A stretch of DNA of 64,000 bases from Anderseniella sp963787895 (GTDB lineage: Bacteria; Pseudomonadota; Alphaproteobacteria; Rhizobiales; Aestuariivirgaceae). Position 1 is the first letter of the stretch, and each line of letters begins with the position of its first letter. Below, piece after piece: positions 17,521 to 26,717 of the stretch. A program made the position numbers and the translations under genes. The notes below the pieces were generated by a model, which was given only the letters and a program-made list of their open reading frames with translations, made no database searches and was not told the DNA's origin. The stretch spans positions 310,001-374,000 of the forward strand of contig CAWBEX010000001.1 of NCBI GenBank assembly GCA_963787895.1. The letters are read 5' to 3'.

Positions 17521-18780
17521 TCAGGCATTGGTTGCGATTTCGGCCATCGCGGCCAGAAATTGCGCCACCTCCGCCTCGCTGTTGTAATGACACATTGAAA
17601 CCCGGACGCAAGCGTCCAGTCCTAGCGGATTCAAAACATTGCCGGAATAGTGATCAGCCTTTCTGACATGCGTGCGAATGCCCTGTTCGTTCAGGGCCTT
17701 GACAAGATCAGCCGCCGGCATACCGGCAAGCGTCAGGGACACAAGACCTTCCCGCGCTGGATTATCAACACCACCAATAATGGAAACTCCCGGCAACTCC
17801 GTCAGACCCTTGAGATTTCCAGTGCCGAACAACATGGCATCGGTAAGTGATTTCTCGTGGGCATGGATTGCCTTTGCGGCGGCCTCGATCCGTGTGCGCT
17901 CATCATCACTGTCGGTGAAATTGCTGCCAAGCCACGCGAAATAGTCCACTACATCCGAGAACGTGGCATAAGCGCCAGTATCGCGGGTGCCGAACTCCCA
18001 GTTGTCCGCCGGGCCATTCTGCAGCATCTCACGCGGCATGGCCGTCAGTCGGTCTGAAGCCCAGGCAACGCCGTATCCGTGGCGGGAAAACACCTTGTAG
18101 GGCGACACCACATACCCATCCACCCCCGCAGCCTTGATATCGATGTGACCATGGCTGGCATGCTGAATTCCGTCAACGATGATCAGGCAATCAGGTGCTG
18201 CGGCGCGTATGACCTTTGCCACGGCCGCAACGTCCACCCCCATGCCTGTGACGGGTGACGTGTGGATAATAGTCGCCACGCGCATATCTGCACTGACATG
18301 ACTGGCATAGTCTTCAGCCGTCACAGTGCCAGTGTCATTATTGTGCGGCACGGCGATGTATGGCTTGCCCGTTACTTCGGCCCACTTCATGGCAGCGGAA
18401 CGTGAGGCGGGATGCTCCAGTGTCGTACCAAGCACAACACCACCTTCAGGCGCACCAGCAACGGCAGTGCGGATAAGACGGAACAGAAGTTCTGTACCGC
18501 TTTCGCCAACGAAAAACTGCCCGCCTTCAGCGTTGAAGAATGTACGCATCCTGGCCTTGGACTTGTTGATCACATCCACAAGGTGATGCGCGGCAACATT
18601 GTCGCGGCCCTGGTTGTCCGGGATGGCAGAGAAGAAAGTCGAAGTTTCAACAACCGATTTGAGCGTCAGTGCGCCTCCGGCGTTTTCAAAGAACACGCGA
18701 GGCCCCTGAAAAGGACAATTGTCCACATGGGCAAACCGGGCCCGCACCTCATCAAGCAGCCGTGCCTTTTCAGCTATCAT
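17521..18780 (-). CDS. PLP-dependent class V aminotransferase (cysteine-desulfurase-like)
   Basis: This 419-residue fold-type I enzyme has the PLP-binding Asp-His region IIVDGIQHASHGHIDI and the Schiff-base Lys in VSPYKVFSRHGYG near residue 225. Features of true IscS/SufS, such as a C-terminal Cys in a mobile loop, are not obvious, so it is better called a class V aminotransferase or lyase of unknown substrate. It lies directly upstream of hss, which raises the possibility of a polyamine or amino-acid role. The opposite flank is smpB. Confidence 0.88.
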   Translation of the reverse strand: MIAEKARLLDEVRARFAHVDNCPFQGPRVFFENAGGALTLKSVVETSTFFSAIPDNQGRDNVAAHHLVDVINKSKARMRTFFNAEGGQFFVGESGTELLFRLIRTAVAGAPEGGVVLGTTLEHPASRSAAMKWAEVTGKPYIAVPHNNDTGTVTAEDYASHVSADMRVATIIHTSPVTGMGVDVAAVAKVIRAAAPDCLIIVDGIQHASHGHIDIKAAGVDGYVVSPYKVFSRHGYGVAWASDRLTAMPREMLQNGPADNWEFGTRDTGAYATFSDVVDYFAWLGSNFTDSDDERTRIEAAAKAIHAHEKSLTDAMLFGTGNLKGLTELPGVSIIGGVDNPAREGLVSLTLAGMPAADLVKALNEQGIRTHVRKADHYSGNVLNPLGLDACVRVSMCHYNSEAEVAQFLAAMAEIATNA

Positions 18781-18785
18781 TCCCG

Positions 18786-19274
18786 CTAGCCCTTCTCACG
18801 CATCAACCGCGCCTTGTCGCGCTGCCAATCACGCTTCTTTTCGGTTTCGCGCTTGTCATGAACTTTCTTGCCCTTGGCAAGTGCGATTTCCAGTTTGGCC
18901 CTGCCACGCTCGTCGAAATACAGCTTCAGCGGCACGATGGTCTGGCCTTCGCGCTCGACGCCCTGCGCCAGCCGGGCAATCTCGCGGCCATGGGCAAGCA
19001 GCTTGCGGATGCGGCGCGGTTCATGGTTGTAGCGGTTGCCCTGGCCGTATTCGGGGATGTGGCCGTTTATCCACCACAACTCACCATTCTTCACCTGGAC
19101 ATAGCTTTCAGCAATGTTGGCCTTAGAACTTCGCAGCGACTTGACCTCGGTGCCGGTCAGCATGATGCCGGTCTCCAACTCATCGCCGACCTCGAAATTG
19201 AACCGTGCGCGACGGTTGTCAGCAATGACCGGACTGCCGGAGCGCCTTTTTGCACCACCACTTTTGGAAGACAT
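18786..19274 (-). CDS. smpB: SsrA-binding protein SmpB
   Basis: SmpB carries tmRNA to stalled ribosomes for trans-translation. The 162-residue protein has NRRARFNFEVGDELETGIML, GTEVKSLRSSKANIAESYV and the basic C-terminal tail (GKKVHDKRETEKKRDWQRDK) that enters the decoding centre. It follows dapA by 23 bp, as in other alphaproteobacteria. No tmRNA gene is in this window. Confidence 0.97.
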   Translation of the reverse strand: MSSKSGGAKRRSGSPVIADNRRARFNFEVGDELETGIMLTGTEVKSLRSSKANIAESYVQVKNGELWWINGHIPEYGQGNRYNHEPRRIRKLLAHGREIARLAQGVEREGQTIVPLKLYFDERGRAKLEIALAKGKKVHDKRETEKKRDWQRDKARLMREKG

Positions 19275-19297
19275 CTGTCGCTCCGTGAGCCGTCCGG

Positions 19298-20188
19298 CTA
19301 GTTGAGCAGGCCGGCATGCACCATGGCCGCCTTGACCTGCTGGCGGGCGGCTTCAGTTGCCGGCACCATGGGCAAGCGCACTTCCTCGCTGGAGTGACCC
19401 AGCAGGCTTACGGCATACTTGACCGGTGATGGGCTGGTCTCACAGAACAGCGCCTTGTGCAATGGCATCAGCCTGTCCTGCAGGTTGAGCGCCTTGGCAA
19501 AATCGCCGTTGAGAGTGGCCTCCTGAAACTCGGCACAAAGGCGCGGCGCAACATTTGCCGTAACCGAAATACACCCGGTACCTCCATGAGCGTTGAACGC
19601 AAGTGCCGTTCCATCTTCACCCGACAACTGTATGAACTTCTCGCCCGACGCCAAGCGCTGCAAGGAAGGCCGCGCCAGATCGGCAGTTGCGTCTTTGGTG
19701 CCGACGATGTTTGCAAAATCCTTGGCTAGCCGGTCGAGTGTCTGGACCGAAATCTCGGAAATCGTGCGGCCAGGTACATTGTACACAAAGATCGGCAGCC
19801 CGGGCACCGCCCTGGCCACTGCGGCGAAGTGCTGATACAGCCCTTCCTGCGTAGGCTTGTTGTAATAGGGGCAAACCGACAATGCAGCATCCGCGCCTGC
19901 ATCTTTGGCGTGCAAGGCAAAGTCAACCGCTTCTGCAGTGGAGTTTGATCCCGCTCCGGCAATTACCGGAATACGGCCTGCCGCAGTTTCGACCGCAATC
20001 TCCACGACACGCTTGTGTTCATCATGACTGAGCGTGGGGGATTCACCCGTCGTTCCCACGGGCACAATGCCATGAGTACCCTCTGAAATGTGCCATTCAA
20101 TGAGCTTTCGGAACGCAGCTTCATCCACTTTACCGTTCTTGAAAGGAGTAATCAGTGCAGGAAAAGAGCCGTGAAACTTAGCGTCCAT
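19298..20188 (-). CDS. dapA: 4-hydroxy-tetrahydrodipicolinate synthase
   Basis: DapA condenses pyruvate with aspartate semialdehyde in lysine and diaminopimelate synthesis, feeding peptidoglycan. The 296-residue TIM-barrel protein has the pyruvate-binding GTTGESPTLSHDEHKRVVE near residue 44, YNVPGRTISEI (catalytic Tyr) near 135 and the Schiff-base Lys in GTKDATADL near 163. It is divergent from the lytic transglycosylase gene with a 273-bp spacer, and both act on the cell wall. Confidence 0.96.
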   Translation of the reverse strand: MDAKFHGSFPALITPFKNGKVDEAAFRKLIEWHISEGTHGIVPVGTTGESPTLSHDEHKRVVEIAVETAAGRIPVIAGAGSNSTAEAVDFALHAKDAGADAALSVCPYYNKPTQEGLYQHFAAVARAVPGLPIFVYNVPGRTISEISVQTLDRLAKDFANIVGTKDATADLARPSLQRLASGEKFIQLSGEDGTALAFNAHGGTGCISVTANVAPRLCAEFQEATLNGDFAKALNLQDRLMPLHKALFCETSPSPVKYAVSLLGHSSEEVRLPMVPATEAARQQVKAAMVHAGLLN

Positions 20189-20461
20189 CTCAAAACCTCA
20201 ACAATTCGTAAACCATGATTCGTTATGACAATGATCCAGGTTTGTGCGTCAGCACAACTGCAAGCGGAAAACGTGCCTAACGAGCGCGGCACCATAACTC
20301 CCATGCAGTCGAGCGGCAACCGAAAGCTGCGATTAGCCGCACAAAACCGGGATGGGCTGTCACACGGCAGCCGCAATCGGCATTTAGCGAGGATGTCGCA
20401 GGGTAAGTGAGCGTACAGCAATGACTGGCAATTCATTCGATTACAACTGCAAGAGGACGGC

Positions 20462-22639
20462 ATGACCGGCAAACACTTCAAGGAAGCTGCACTGAAATCA
20501 TTGGTGACTGGCAGCGCCATCTGCCTCTTGCTGATGACCACTTTTGCAGTCGAGGCAACTGCCCGCTCGACCGAGGACGACGAGCCTGGCGCAAGCGAAG
20601 AACTGCTGACAGAAAACAATGGCCGCTCGCCCGCTCACAACAACAGCGTGTCTGTACGCGCACTCAATGCTGCGATGGACGCCAATTGGCAGACAGCATT
20701 TGACCTTGCTTCCAAATCGGGGGATCAGGCCGCGCTGAAAACCGTGGAATGGCTCTATCTTCGGAAAAACCCGAATGACTCCGGCCCAGAGCGGATCATG
20801 AATTTTGTCGCGGCAAATCCCGGCTGGCCGCTCAGCAAGTCCATGACAAGGACCGCTGAAGCACTTCTGGCCCGTCCCGACACACCAATCGAACTTGTTG
20901 CCCGGCACTTCAATCGCTTTACGGTGGTATCATCCAGCGGCCATGTAGCCATGGCGCGGCTGGCACTGGCACGCGGCGACAAGGCTACCGCGGCAAAGTC
21001 CATCCAGGCTGCATGGATAGACCCTGAACTTCCATCGAGCATGGAGAAGGAAATCGCGGCCAGATACCGCAACCTTCTGTCTTCCGAAGACCATAAGGCG
21101 AGGTTGTGGGGCCTCGTAATGGCTCAGGAAACCAATGCTGCCATACGCGCAGCTGGCTATGTGTCCAAGGCCCATGTCAGCGCGGCAAAGGTAGCCCAGT
21201 CGCTGATCCGCCGACAAAGCAACGGCCCTGCCCTGTACAAGAAGCTGTCAGCCGGCTTCCGCAATTATCCGCCAATGGTCTATGCATATGCCCGCTGGTT
21301 CCGCCGCAAGGGCCAGCACACCTCGGCCTACAATGTTCTGAAACAGGCGCCTGCATCACATGCGGCCCAGATCGACCCAGGCCAATGGTTCGTTGAGAAG
21401 CGTCTGGCCGCTCGCAACCTGGCGGGTCCGCAGTACAAGAAGTATTGGCCAGGCATCTACAAGATGATGGCCTCCCATGGGTTTACCTCCGGCAAGCACT
21501 TCATCGAAGCAGAATTTCTGGCGGGCTGGTTTGCGCTGCGCAAGCTGAACAACCCCGCCGCCGCTGGCGAACACTTCAAACGGATCACCGAAGCCGCAAC
21601 AACACGCACTGATTCATCGCGTGGCTGGTACTGGCTAGGTCGCGCGCGCGCTGCAAGGGGTGACAACAACCGCGCCGAGGATGCTTACCGTCAGGCAGCC
21701 TCCTCACCAACCTTGTTCTACGGGCAGCTCGCCCTTGAAAAACTGGGCCGCGGCGACAGGCCTCTGAATATTGTAGAGGGCAAGTCGACGGCCAACGCCA
21801 TGGCCCGAGTCAGGCAGGTCGAACTTTTCCGCGCTGCACACCTGCTGGCACAGGCAGGTGGCACCCGCTATGTCGGGTCGTTCCTTTTCCCGATCGCAAC
21901 AGCGGTCAAAAAACGCGACGAAGCAGCCGCAGCAATTGACGCAATTCACTCCGAAACCGGCTATTTTGCAGCCGTGCGGCTGGCCAAGGCATTTGGCAGC
22001 CAGAACCTCGACGTGGATAACTGGGCCTATCCGGTCAACGCCTTGCCAAACTGGAACACAATCAATAACCGGGTCGAAAAGTCGGTCATTTTGGGCCTGT
22101 CGCGGCAGGAAAGTGAATTCAACGGCGTAGCCGGGTCACACGCAGGTGCCAAGGGCTTCATGCAGATCATGCCAGGCACCGGCAAGCAGATCGCCCGGCA
22201 GTACAAGATTTGCGGGTATTCAACCGGCAAACTGGTATCAAACGGCGCACTCAATGTGGCCATGGGCGAAGCCTACCTCGGTGACCTGATCCAACAGTTC
22301 AATGGCTCCTACATCATGGCCTTTGCCGGCTACAATGCCGGGCCTGGCAATGCGAAGAAATGGGTTGAGGCCTACGGTGACCCCCGCACGGGCCAGATCG
22401 ACGCTGTGGACTGGATCGAATCCATCCCGATTACCGAAACCCGGAAATATGTGCAGAAGGTTATGCAGAACGTCCACGTTTACCGTACACGACTGGGCGA
22501 CAAGAAGTATTCCATGAGCCGTGATCTCAATCGCGGCGGTAATGGCGCATCGACAGCTGCGGCCTCGTCTTCACAGCCTTCTGCCGACAACTGCGGAGAT
22601 GGCAAGAAGACTATTGCCTCGCTGATTTCCGATTGCTGA
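20462..22639 (+). CDS. slt: Soluble lytic murein transglycosylase
   Basis: This periplasmic enzyme cleaves peptidoglycan glycan strands to 1,6-anhydromuropeptides. The 725-residue protein has an N-terminal signal peptide, a long alpha-superhelical region with TPR-like repeats (about residues 60-510), and a C-terminal SLT domain: catalytic Glu in LGLSRQESEFNGVAGSHAGA, then GFMQIMPGTGKQIA and MAFAGYNAGPGNAKKWVEAY. A Ser/Ala-rich C-terminal tail follows. An intrinsic terminator lies 40 bp after the stop. Confidence 0.95.
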   Translation: MTGKHFKEAALKSLVTGSAICLLLMTTFAVEATARSTEDDEPGASEELLTENNGRSPAHNNSVSVRALNAAMDANWQTAFDLASKSGDQAALKTVEWLYLRKNPNDSGPERIMNFVAANPGWPLSKSMTRTAEALLARPDTPIELVARHFNRFTVVSSSGHVAMARLALARGDKATAAKSIQAAWIDPELPSSMEKEIAARYRNLLSSEDHKARLWGLVMAQETNAAIRAAGYVSKAHVSAAKVAQSLIRRQSNGPALYKKLSAGFRNYPPMVYAYARWFRRKGQHTSAYNVLKQAPASHAAQIDPGQWFVEKRLAARNLAGPQYKKYWPGIYKMMASHGFTSGKHFIEAEFLAGWFALRKLNNPAAAGEHFKRITEAATTRTDSSRGWYWLGRARAARGDNNRAEDAYRQAASSPTLFYGQLALEKLGRGDRPLNIVEGKSTANAMARVRQVELFRAAHLLAQAGGTRYVGSFLFPIATAVKKRDEAAAAIDAIHSETGYFAAVRLAKAFGSQNLDVDNWAYPVNALPNWNTINNRVEKSVILGLSRQESEFNGVAGSHAGAKGFMQIMPGTGKQIARQYKICGYSTGKLVSNGALNVAMGEAYLGDLIQQFNGSYIMAFAGYNAGPGNAKKWVEAYGDPRTGQIDAVDWIESIPITETRKYVQKVMQNVHVYRTRLGDKKYSMSRDLNRGGNGASTAAASSSQPSADNCGDGKKTIASLISDC

Positions 22640-22674
22640 TTTGGAAATCCTGCCCGGCGATTGGCAAATGAATG

Positions 22675-22704
22675 AAAAAAGGCCGGCAAAACTGCCGGCC
22701 TTTT
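22675..22704. terminator. Bidirectional intrinsic terminator
   Basis: A perfect 8-bp stem GGCCGGCA/TGCCGGCC (22681-22700, 4-nt loop) is flanked by A6 on the left and T4 on the right. It can therefore end both the slt transcript (plus) and the converging minus-strand unit that starts with the OmpA gene. Confidence 0.85.
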
Positions 22705-22722
22705 GGTTTGCATTCAGCAGGT

Positions 22723-23337
22723 CTACTTCTTGTTTGGCCGCCTGGTGCGGCTCCCGGACTTGCGCGCTCCTTGAGAATTGCGCAGACCACCTGTGCCATA
22801 TTTCTTTTCAAACTCCGCCATTTCACCAGCAGCAAGCAGCCGGCATTGCGGGATCCATTCCTCGCGCTCAATACGTCCCTTGAAGCGCAGGTGCTCGTCA
22901 ACCCAGCTAACCTCATCCTTGCTCCAGTTGCTGATCTGGTCGAAATGGAAAAATCCGAGGCCATGCAGCGTCTTCTCAAGCTTGGGACCAACACCAGAGA
23001 TTATTTGCAGGTTGTCGCCCTTGCCGCCGCGGGCCGCTGCAAGCCCCTTCGGACGAGCAGGCTTGCCGGTAGAAACTGCGGGCATCGGGGCAGCGACTGG
23101 TTGCGGTTTCGGAGCAGGAGCTGGTTGCGGCTTCGGAGTTGCAACCGGTGCAGGTGCCGGTCTGGCAGCCGCAGTTGCCGCAACTGCGCCGGCTGCTGCT
23201 GCTCCAGTCGCCGCCACAGTTTTTGCCGCAGGTGCTTCTTCTGTCCAGAACAGCTTGCGCAAGAAACATCCCAGAATGCAGCCAATCAGAAAGGCAAGCA
23301 GCATCCAGAGCAGCAGTTCAATCGAAAGATGTGGCAT
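22723..23337 (-). CDS. Membrane-anchored helix-hairpin-helix protein
   Basis: A 204-residue protein with an N-terminal membrane helix (about residues 7-28, LLLWMLLAFLIGCILGCFLR), then an Ala/Pro/Lys-rich linker (about 35-100), then a C-terminal helix-hairpin-helix-type domain (IISGVGPKLEKTLHGLGF, then FDQISNWSKDEVSWVDEHL) like that found fused to or near NADH dehydrogenase subunit E. The tail is basic. Function unknown; the architecture suggests a domain held off the membrane by a flexible, cell-wall-spanning or crowding linker. It follows the 42-residue membrane gene by 29 bp in an apparent OmpA-led unit. Confidence 0.8.
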   Translation of the reverse strand: MPHLSIELLLWMLLAFLIGCILGCFLRKLFWTEEAPAAKTVAATGAAAAGAVAATAAARPAPAPVATPKPQPAPAPKPQPVAAPMPAVSTGKPARPKGLAAARGGKGDNLQIISGVGPKLEKTLHGLGFFHFDQISNWSKDEVSWVDEHLRFKGRIEREEWIPQCRLLAAGEMAEFEKKYGTGGLRNSQGARKSGSRTRRPNKK

Positions 23338-23366
23338 GATTACATTTCCCTCTGTTTGTGCTTAGG

Positions 23367-23495
23367 CTAGCTGCGCGCATCTACGCGGCGGCAGGTCATC
23401 CAGCCGACAATCAGCCCAAGTGCCAGCGCCGCCAGCAACCACAACCAGTTGTGACTGGCCACGATCATCGCATCCTTGAAGTTCCAGAAGTCCAT
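23367..23495 (-). CDS. 42-residue single-span membrane protein
   Basis: This short frame reads MDFWNFKDAMIVASHNWLWL, then a hydrophobic helix (LLAALALGLIVGWMT) and a basic end (CRRVDARS). GGGAGAAG lies just before the ATG, a good ribosome site. It lies between the OmpA/Ig-repeat gene and the helix-hairpin-helix gene, all on the minus strand with small gaps. The membrane topology is clear, the function is not. Confidence 0.7.
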   Translation of the reverse strand: MDFWNFKDAMIVASHNWLWLLAALALGLIVGWMTCRRVDARS

Positions 23496-23609
23496 TTTCT
23501 TCTCCCTTTGACCGGACCGGCGACAGCACATGCTGTTTACCCCCGCCGGCCGCATGATCTGTGTTCGAGTCTTAGTCCCGTGCAGGTGCCCGGTCAAACA
23601 CAGTTGAAC

Positions 23610-26327
23610 CTACTCAATTACCTTGAATTCGGTGCGGCGATTCTCAGCCCTGCCGTCTTTCGTTGCATTGTCTGCAATGGGCTGACTTTCGCCATAACCG
23701 ATTGCAGAAATGTTTGCCGCGTTTGCACCCAGGGCTACCAGCGCATCGCGCACGGAGTTGGCACGCCGTTCACTCAGTGCCTGATTGTAGGATGTAGAAC
23801 CGGTGGCATCTGTATGGCCCCCAATCTCGATCTTTGCATCCGGGCACTGTTTGATGACCTCGGCAACCTTCGCCATCAACTCATCGCTCTGGCTCAGAAT
23901 CTTGGCCCTGGCGGTAGCGAAGAATACCTCCTGACCAGCGGTTGCCTCATTCAGCAACGCCTGACAGTCTGGTCCTGCGGGCTGTACCGGCTTCGGCGGA
24001 GCAACAATCTCAACTTCGTCCACGCTCGTGTCGGAGCGCTGATTGCCGGCCTTGTCCGCAACCACCACCTTCACGTCATACTTGCCTGGCGCATAATCTT
24101 TCCGTGTCAGAATCGACCAGTTTCCCTTGCCATCAGTTGCAAGCTCACCTGACGAACCCTTGGCAAACGTCTCGCCATCAAAGGTCACAGCCAGAGTTAC
24201 ACCCTCATCTTCGGGAAATTTGCCTGACAACAGCGGACGCGGATGCTCAGCCTTGTAGGAATTGACCGTTGGGACCGCAGGCGGGGTTGCATCAACCACC
24301 AATTCACCATCGCTGGCGTCCGTTGCTGAATTGCCAAATCTGTCGGTTGCAGTGGCGGAAACATTGTAGGTGCCGTCGGCCAGGCTTTCGCCAATCCGTA
24401 AGGTCCAGTTTTCATTGTCAGTTGTCAGCCCGTCACCTGCACCTGCGACATATGTCTTGGCCCCCACTGCAACAGTCAGTTTTTCTGCGTCCTTCGAAGG
24501 CCAGGCACCAGTCACAACCGGTTGCCGCAACCGGGTAAGCAGATTGTTGACAGTCGGCACAGCCGGCGCGGATGCATCAACAACCACCTCACCGAAATCA
24601 CGATCAGTCGAGCTGTTGCCGGCTTCATCTGTGGCAGTGGCTACAACATCGTAAGTGTTGTCGGGCAAGTCCTGGTCAAGTTTGAGCGTCCAGTTGCCGC
24701 TGCCGTCACTCGTCAGACCGGCATCCTTACCCAGCTCATAGGCTTGCTTGTTTACTTCAACAACGAGCATCTTTGCATCGCTCTCAGGCCAGGTTCCCGT
24801 GACGGACGGACGAACTGAGCGGCTCTCGACCTTGTTAACTGTAGGCGCTGCTGGCGGCGTGGCGTCAACCACAATAACGGCCTCACCGCGGGCATCAGTC
24901 ACCTTGCCGACAGAGTTCGTGACACTTGCAACCACATCATACTTACCGTCTGCAAGCGGGCTGGAAGGTGTCAGTGACCAGTTGCCTGAACCGTCCGATA
25001 CCAGTTCCTTGTCAGTTCCCAGCTGATAGACCCTGCTAGCCAATGCAACTGACAACTTGTTGCCATTGCGCTCTGGCCAGGTACCCCGGGCATTGGGTGT
25101 ATTGGAGAAACCGGACACCCGGCTCACTGTTGGCGCGCCAGGCGCAGGAGTTGATATACTCACCATGCCGGTGCCAGTGCTGGACGAGCTGAGCCCGGTC
25201 TTGCCTGTCACCGTCGCTGTCACATCATAGACACCGTCAGCCAGCTTGTCTGCGGGCTTCAGCACCCAGCTTCCCGACCCATCGGAAGTCAAGTCACCAT
25301 CACTGCCCAGGTTGTATGTCTTGTCAGCCAGCGTTACAGCCAGCGCATTGCCGTCCTGTTCAGGCCAGGTGCCAGACACCTGCGGCGGGTTGCCTCTGGA
25401 CGCGGAGACGACTTGAGGTGCTTCGGGAGCAACTGTGGCGATCTTGATTGGTGCCGCTGACATGGCATCTGACGTCAAATTGTCCTTGCCTGTAACTGTT
25501 GCCTTCACATCGTAAGAACCATCGGTCAATGGGGCGGACGGTGACAACGTCCAGTTGCCGGAACCGTCAGACTGAAGTTCATTATCGCTACCCAGAACGT
25601 AGGACTTTTCACCCAGCGCCACAGCAAGGGAATTGCCCTCCCGCTCCGGCCAAGTACCTGTAATCACTGGTGGATTATCACCCGACACAGAGCTGACGAC
25701 AGCCTGCGCTGGAGGTTCCGCTGCAGGCGGGGGCGGCGGAGGCGCCTTGACCACAATGGCCGCAGCAGACGCAGCAGTCGCCTCTGCCTTCTTGCCATCG
25801 GTAATCTTCACGTCAACGTCATAAGAACCCTCCTTGAGCGGTTCCGGCATCATCAGTTTCCAGTTACCGGAACCGTCAGAAGTCAGCGCATTGTCCTTGC
25901 CCAGCATGTAGGTTGTACCAGCAACTCCAACGGCAAGCGTGGTTGCCTTGCCCTCAGGCCAAGTGCCCGTAATTTCGCCAACCTCGCCTTCGGCCTCAAC
26001 CTTGCCAACTGTAGGAGCATCAAGCACAATCGGCGGCGCAACGGTTGCCCCGGAAACATCAGCCCGGCGCACACCATATGTGCCTGCCACCATTTCCGCG
26101 GCCTTTGTAATGGCATCCTGATCCGGCGCTTCGCCGGTAATCTTGGCGTCGCGCCCGTCCATCATGACAGCGGCCCACTCCTGACCTGCAGACTTGAGCT
26201 GGGAACCGGCAGCCTCCCCTAGCTTGTCTTCAAGCGAATCGGAGTTGAACAGAAGCGCAGCTGCGCCAAGGCCAAGTGGCAGAATCGCCCAGGGCAGGAT
26301 CCATTTTGGCCAGTTACACTTCAACAT
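23610..26327 (-). CDS. OmpA-family protein with seven Ig-like repeats and a BON-like domain
   Basis: A 905-residue envelope protein. In order: N-terminal membrane helix or signal (KWILPWAILPLGLGAAALLF); a BON-like segment (DAKITGEAPDQDAITKAAEM) near residue 65; seven Ig-like repeats of about 95 residues, each with a GTWPE..G..L.V core, SDGSGNW and YDV; and a C-terminal OmpA domain that binds peptidoglycan (IEIGGHTDATGS, NQALSERRANSV). It likely reaches from the inner membrane through the periplasm to the wall. The start MLKCNW at 26327 is preferred because AGGGG lies 7 nt upstream; earlier ATGs at 26345, 26342 and 26333 lack a ribosome site. It leads a probable three-gene minus-strand unit. 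Confidence 0.9.
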   Translation of the reverse strand: MLKCNWPKWILPWAILPLGLGAAALLFNSDSLEDKLGEAAGSQLKSAGQEWAAVMMDGRDAKITGEAPDQDAITKAAEMVAGTYGVRRADVSGATVAPPIVLDAPTVGKVEAEGEVGEITGTWPEGKATTLAVGVAGTTYMLGKDNALTSDGSGNWKLMMPEPLKEGSYDVDVKITDGKKAEATAASAAAIVVKAPPPPPPAAEPPAQAVVSSVSGDNPPVITGTWPEREGNSLAVALGEKSYVLGSDNELQSDGSGNWTLSPSAPLTDGSYDVKATVTGKDNLTSDAMSAAPIKIATVAPEAPQVVSASRGNPPQVSGTWPEQDGNALAVTLADKTYNLGSDGDLTSDGSGSWVLKPADKLADGVYDVTATVTGKTGLSSSSTGTGMVSISTPAPGAPTVSRVSGFSNTPNARGTWPERNGNKLSVALASRVYQLGTDKELVSDGSGNWSLTPSSPLADGKYDVVASVTNSVGKVTDARGEAVIVVDATPPAAPTVNKVESRSVRPSVTGTWPESDAKMLVVEVNKQAYELGKDAGLTSDGSGNWTLKLDQDLPDNTYDVVATATDEAGNSSTDRDFGEVVVDASAPAVPTVNNLLTRLRQPVVTGAWPSKDAEKLTVAVGAKTYVAGAGDGLTTDNENWTLRIGESLADGTYNVSATATDRFGNSATDASDGELVVDATPPAVPTVNSYKAEHPRPLLSGKFPEDEGVTLAVTFDGETFAKGSSGELATDGKGNWSILTRKDYAPGKYDVKVVVADKAGNQRSDTSVDEVEIVAPPKPVQPAGPDCQALLNEATAGQEVFFATARAKILSQSDELMAKVAEVIKQCPDAKIEIGGHTDATGSTSYNQALSERRANSVRDALVALGANAANISAIGYGESQPIADNATKDGRAENRRTEFKVIE
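23990..26015 (-). repeat. Seven tandem Ig-like coding repeats, about 285 bp each
   Basis: Within the OmpA gene the coding sequence repeats seven times with a unit of about 95 codons. The repeats differ in sequence but keep the order GTWPE (once GAWPS, once GKFPE), a YxLG stretch, SDGSGNW (TDNENW and TDGKGNW in repeats 6 and 7), YDV and a closing VVDATPPAAP-like linker. Repeats 2-5 are the most alike. Copy number could vary between strains by recombination. Confidence 0.85.
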
Positions 26328-26561
26328 CGGCATTCCCCTCATCATTGAATGAGCTGCCCCTCGGCAGTCTCGATATGCACGTCAAACCACTATCATCCGT
26401 CCAGACAAGCGCGTCCAGCCCTGTATGTGACCATAAGAATCACACGCACAAGGCTTTGCAAGCAGCTTTCCCCGTCAATTCAGTGATTCCCCCACAAATT
26501 GACAAAACCATGTGTCAAATGCCTCTGCAGATCCACGATCCGAGGGCGCCAGCCACAATGG

Positions 26562-26577
26562 TTAATCAAACGTTAAC
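26562..26577. promoter_or_regulatory. CtrA box, exact TTAA-N7-TTAAC
   Basis: TTAA at 26562-26565, seven bases, then TTAAC at 26573-26577 match the CtrA cell-cycle regulator consensus exactly. The box lies 235 bp before the OmpA/Ig gene start (minus) and about 180 bp before a perfect TATAAT on the plus strand that could drive the porin. CtrA usually controls such genes from a promoter-proximal box. Which gene it serves cannot be told. Confidence 0.65.
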
Positions 26578-26717
26578 ATACCAACAACCGGAAATTGCAG
26601 CAAGCCGGATTCAACCCCCAAATCGGGTTCGGCTGTGCAGATAGCCGGGATTTGAGATCAAAAGTCAAATAAAAATACAATAAAATCAATATCTTAATGC
26701 GTCATGCAGAAATCAGG

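Noticed and set aside
22672..23370. Long plus-strand frame opposite the helix-hairpin-helix gene
   Set aside because: It is an antisense shadow of an Ala/Pro-rich coding region; it has no ribosome site and no family-like content.
23990..26015. CRISPR-like or DNA satellite repeat
   Set aside because: The repeats are protein-coding, about 285 bp, diverged and in frame.
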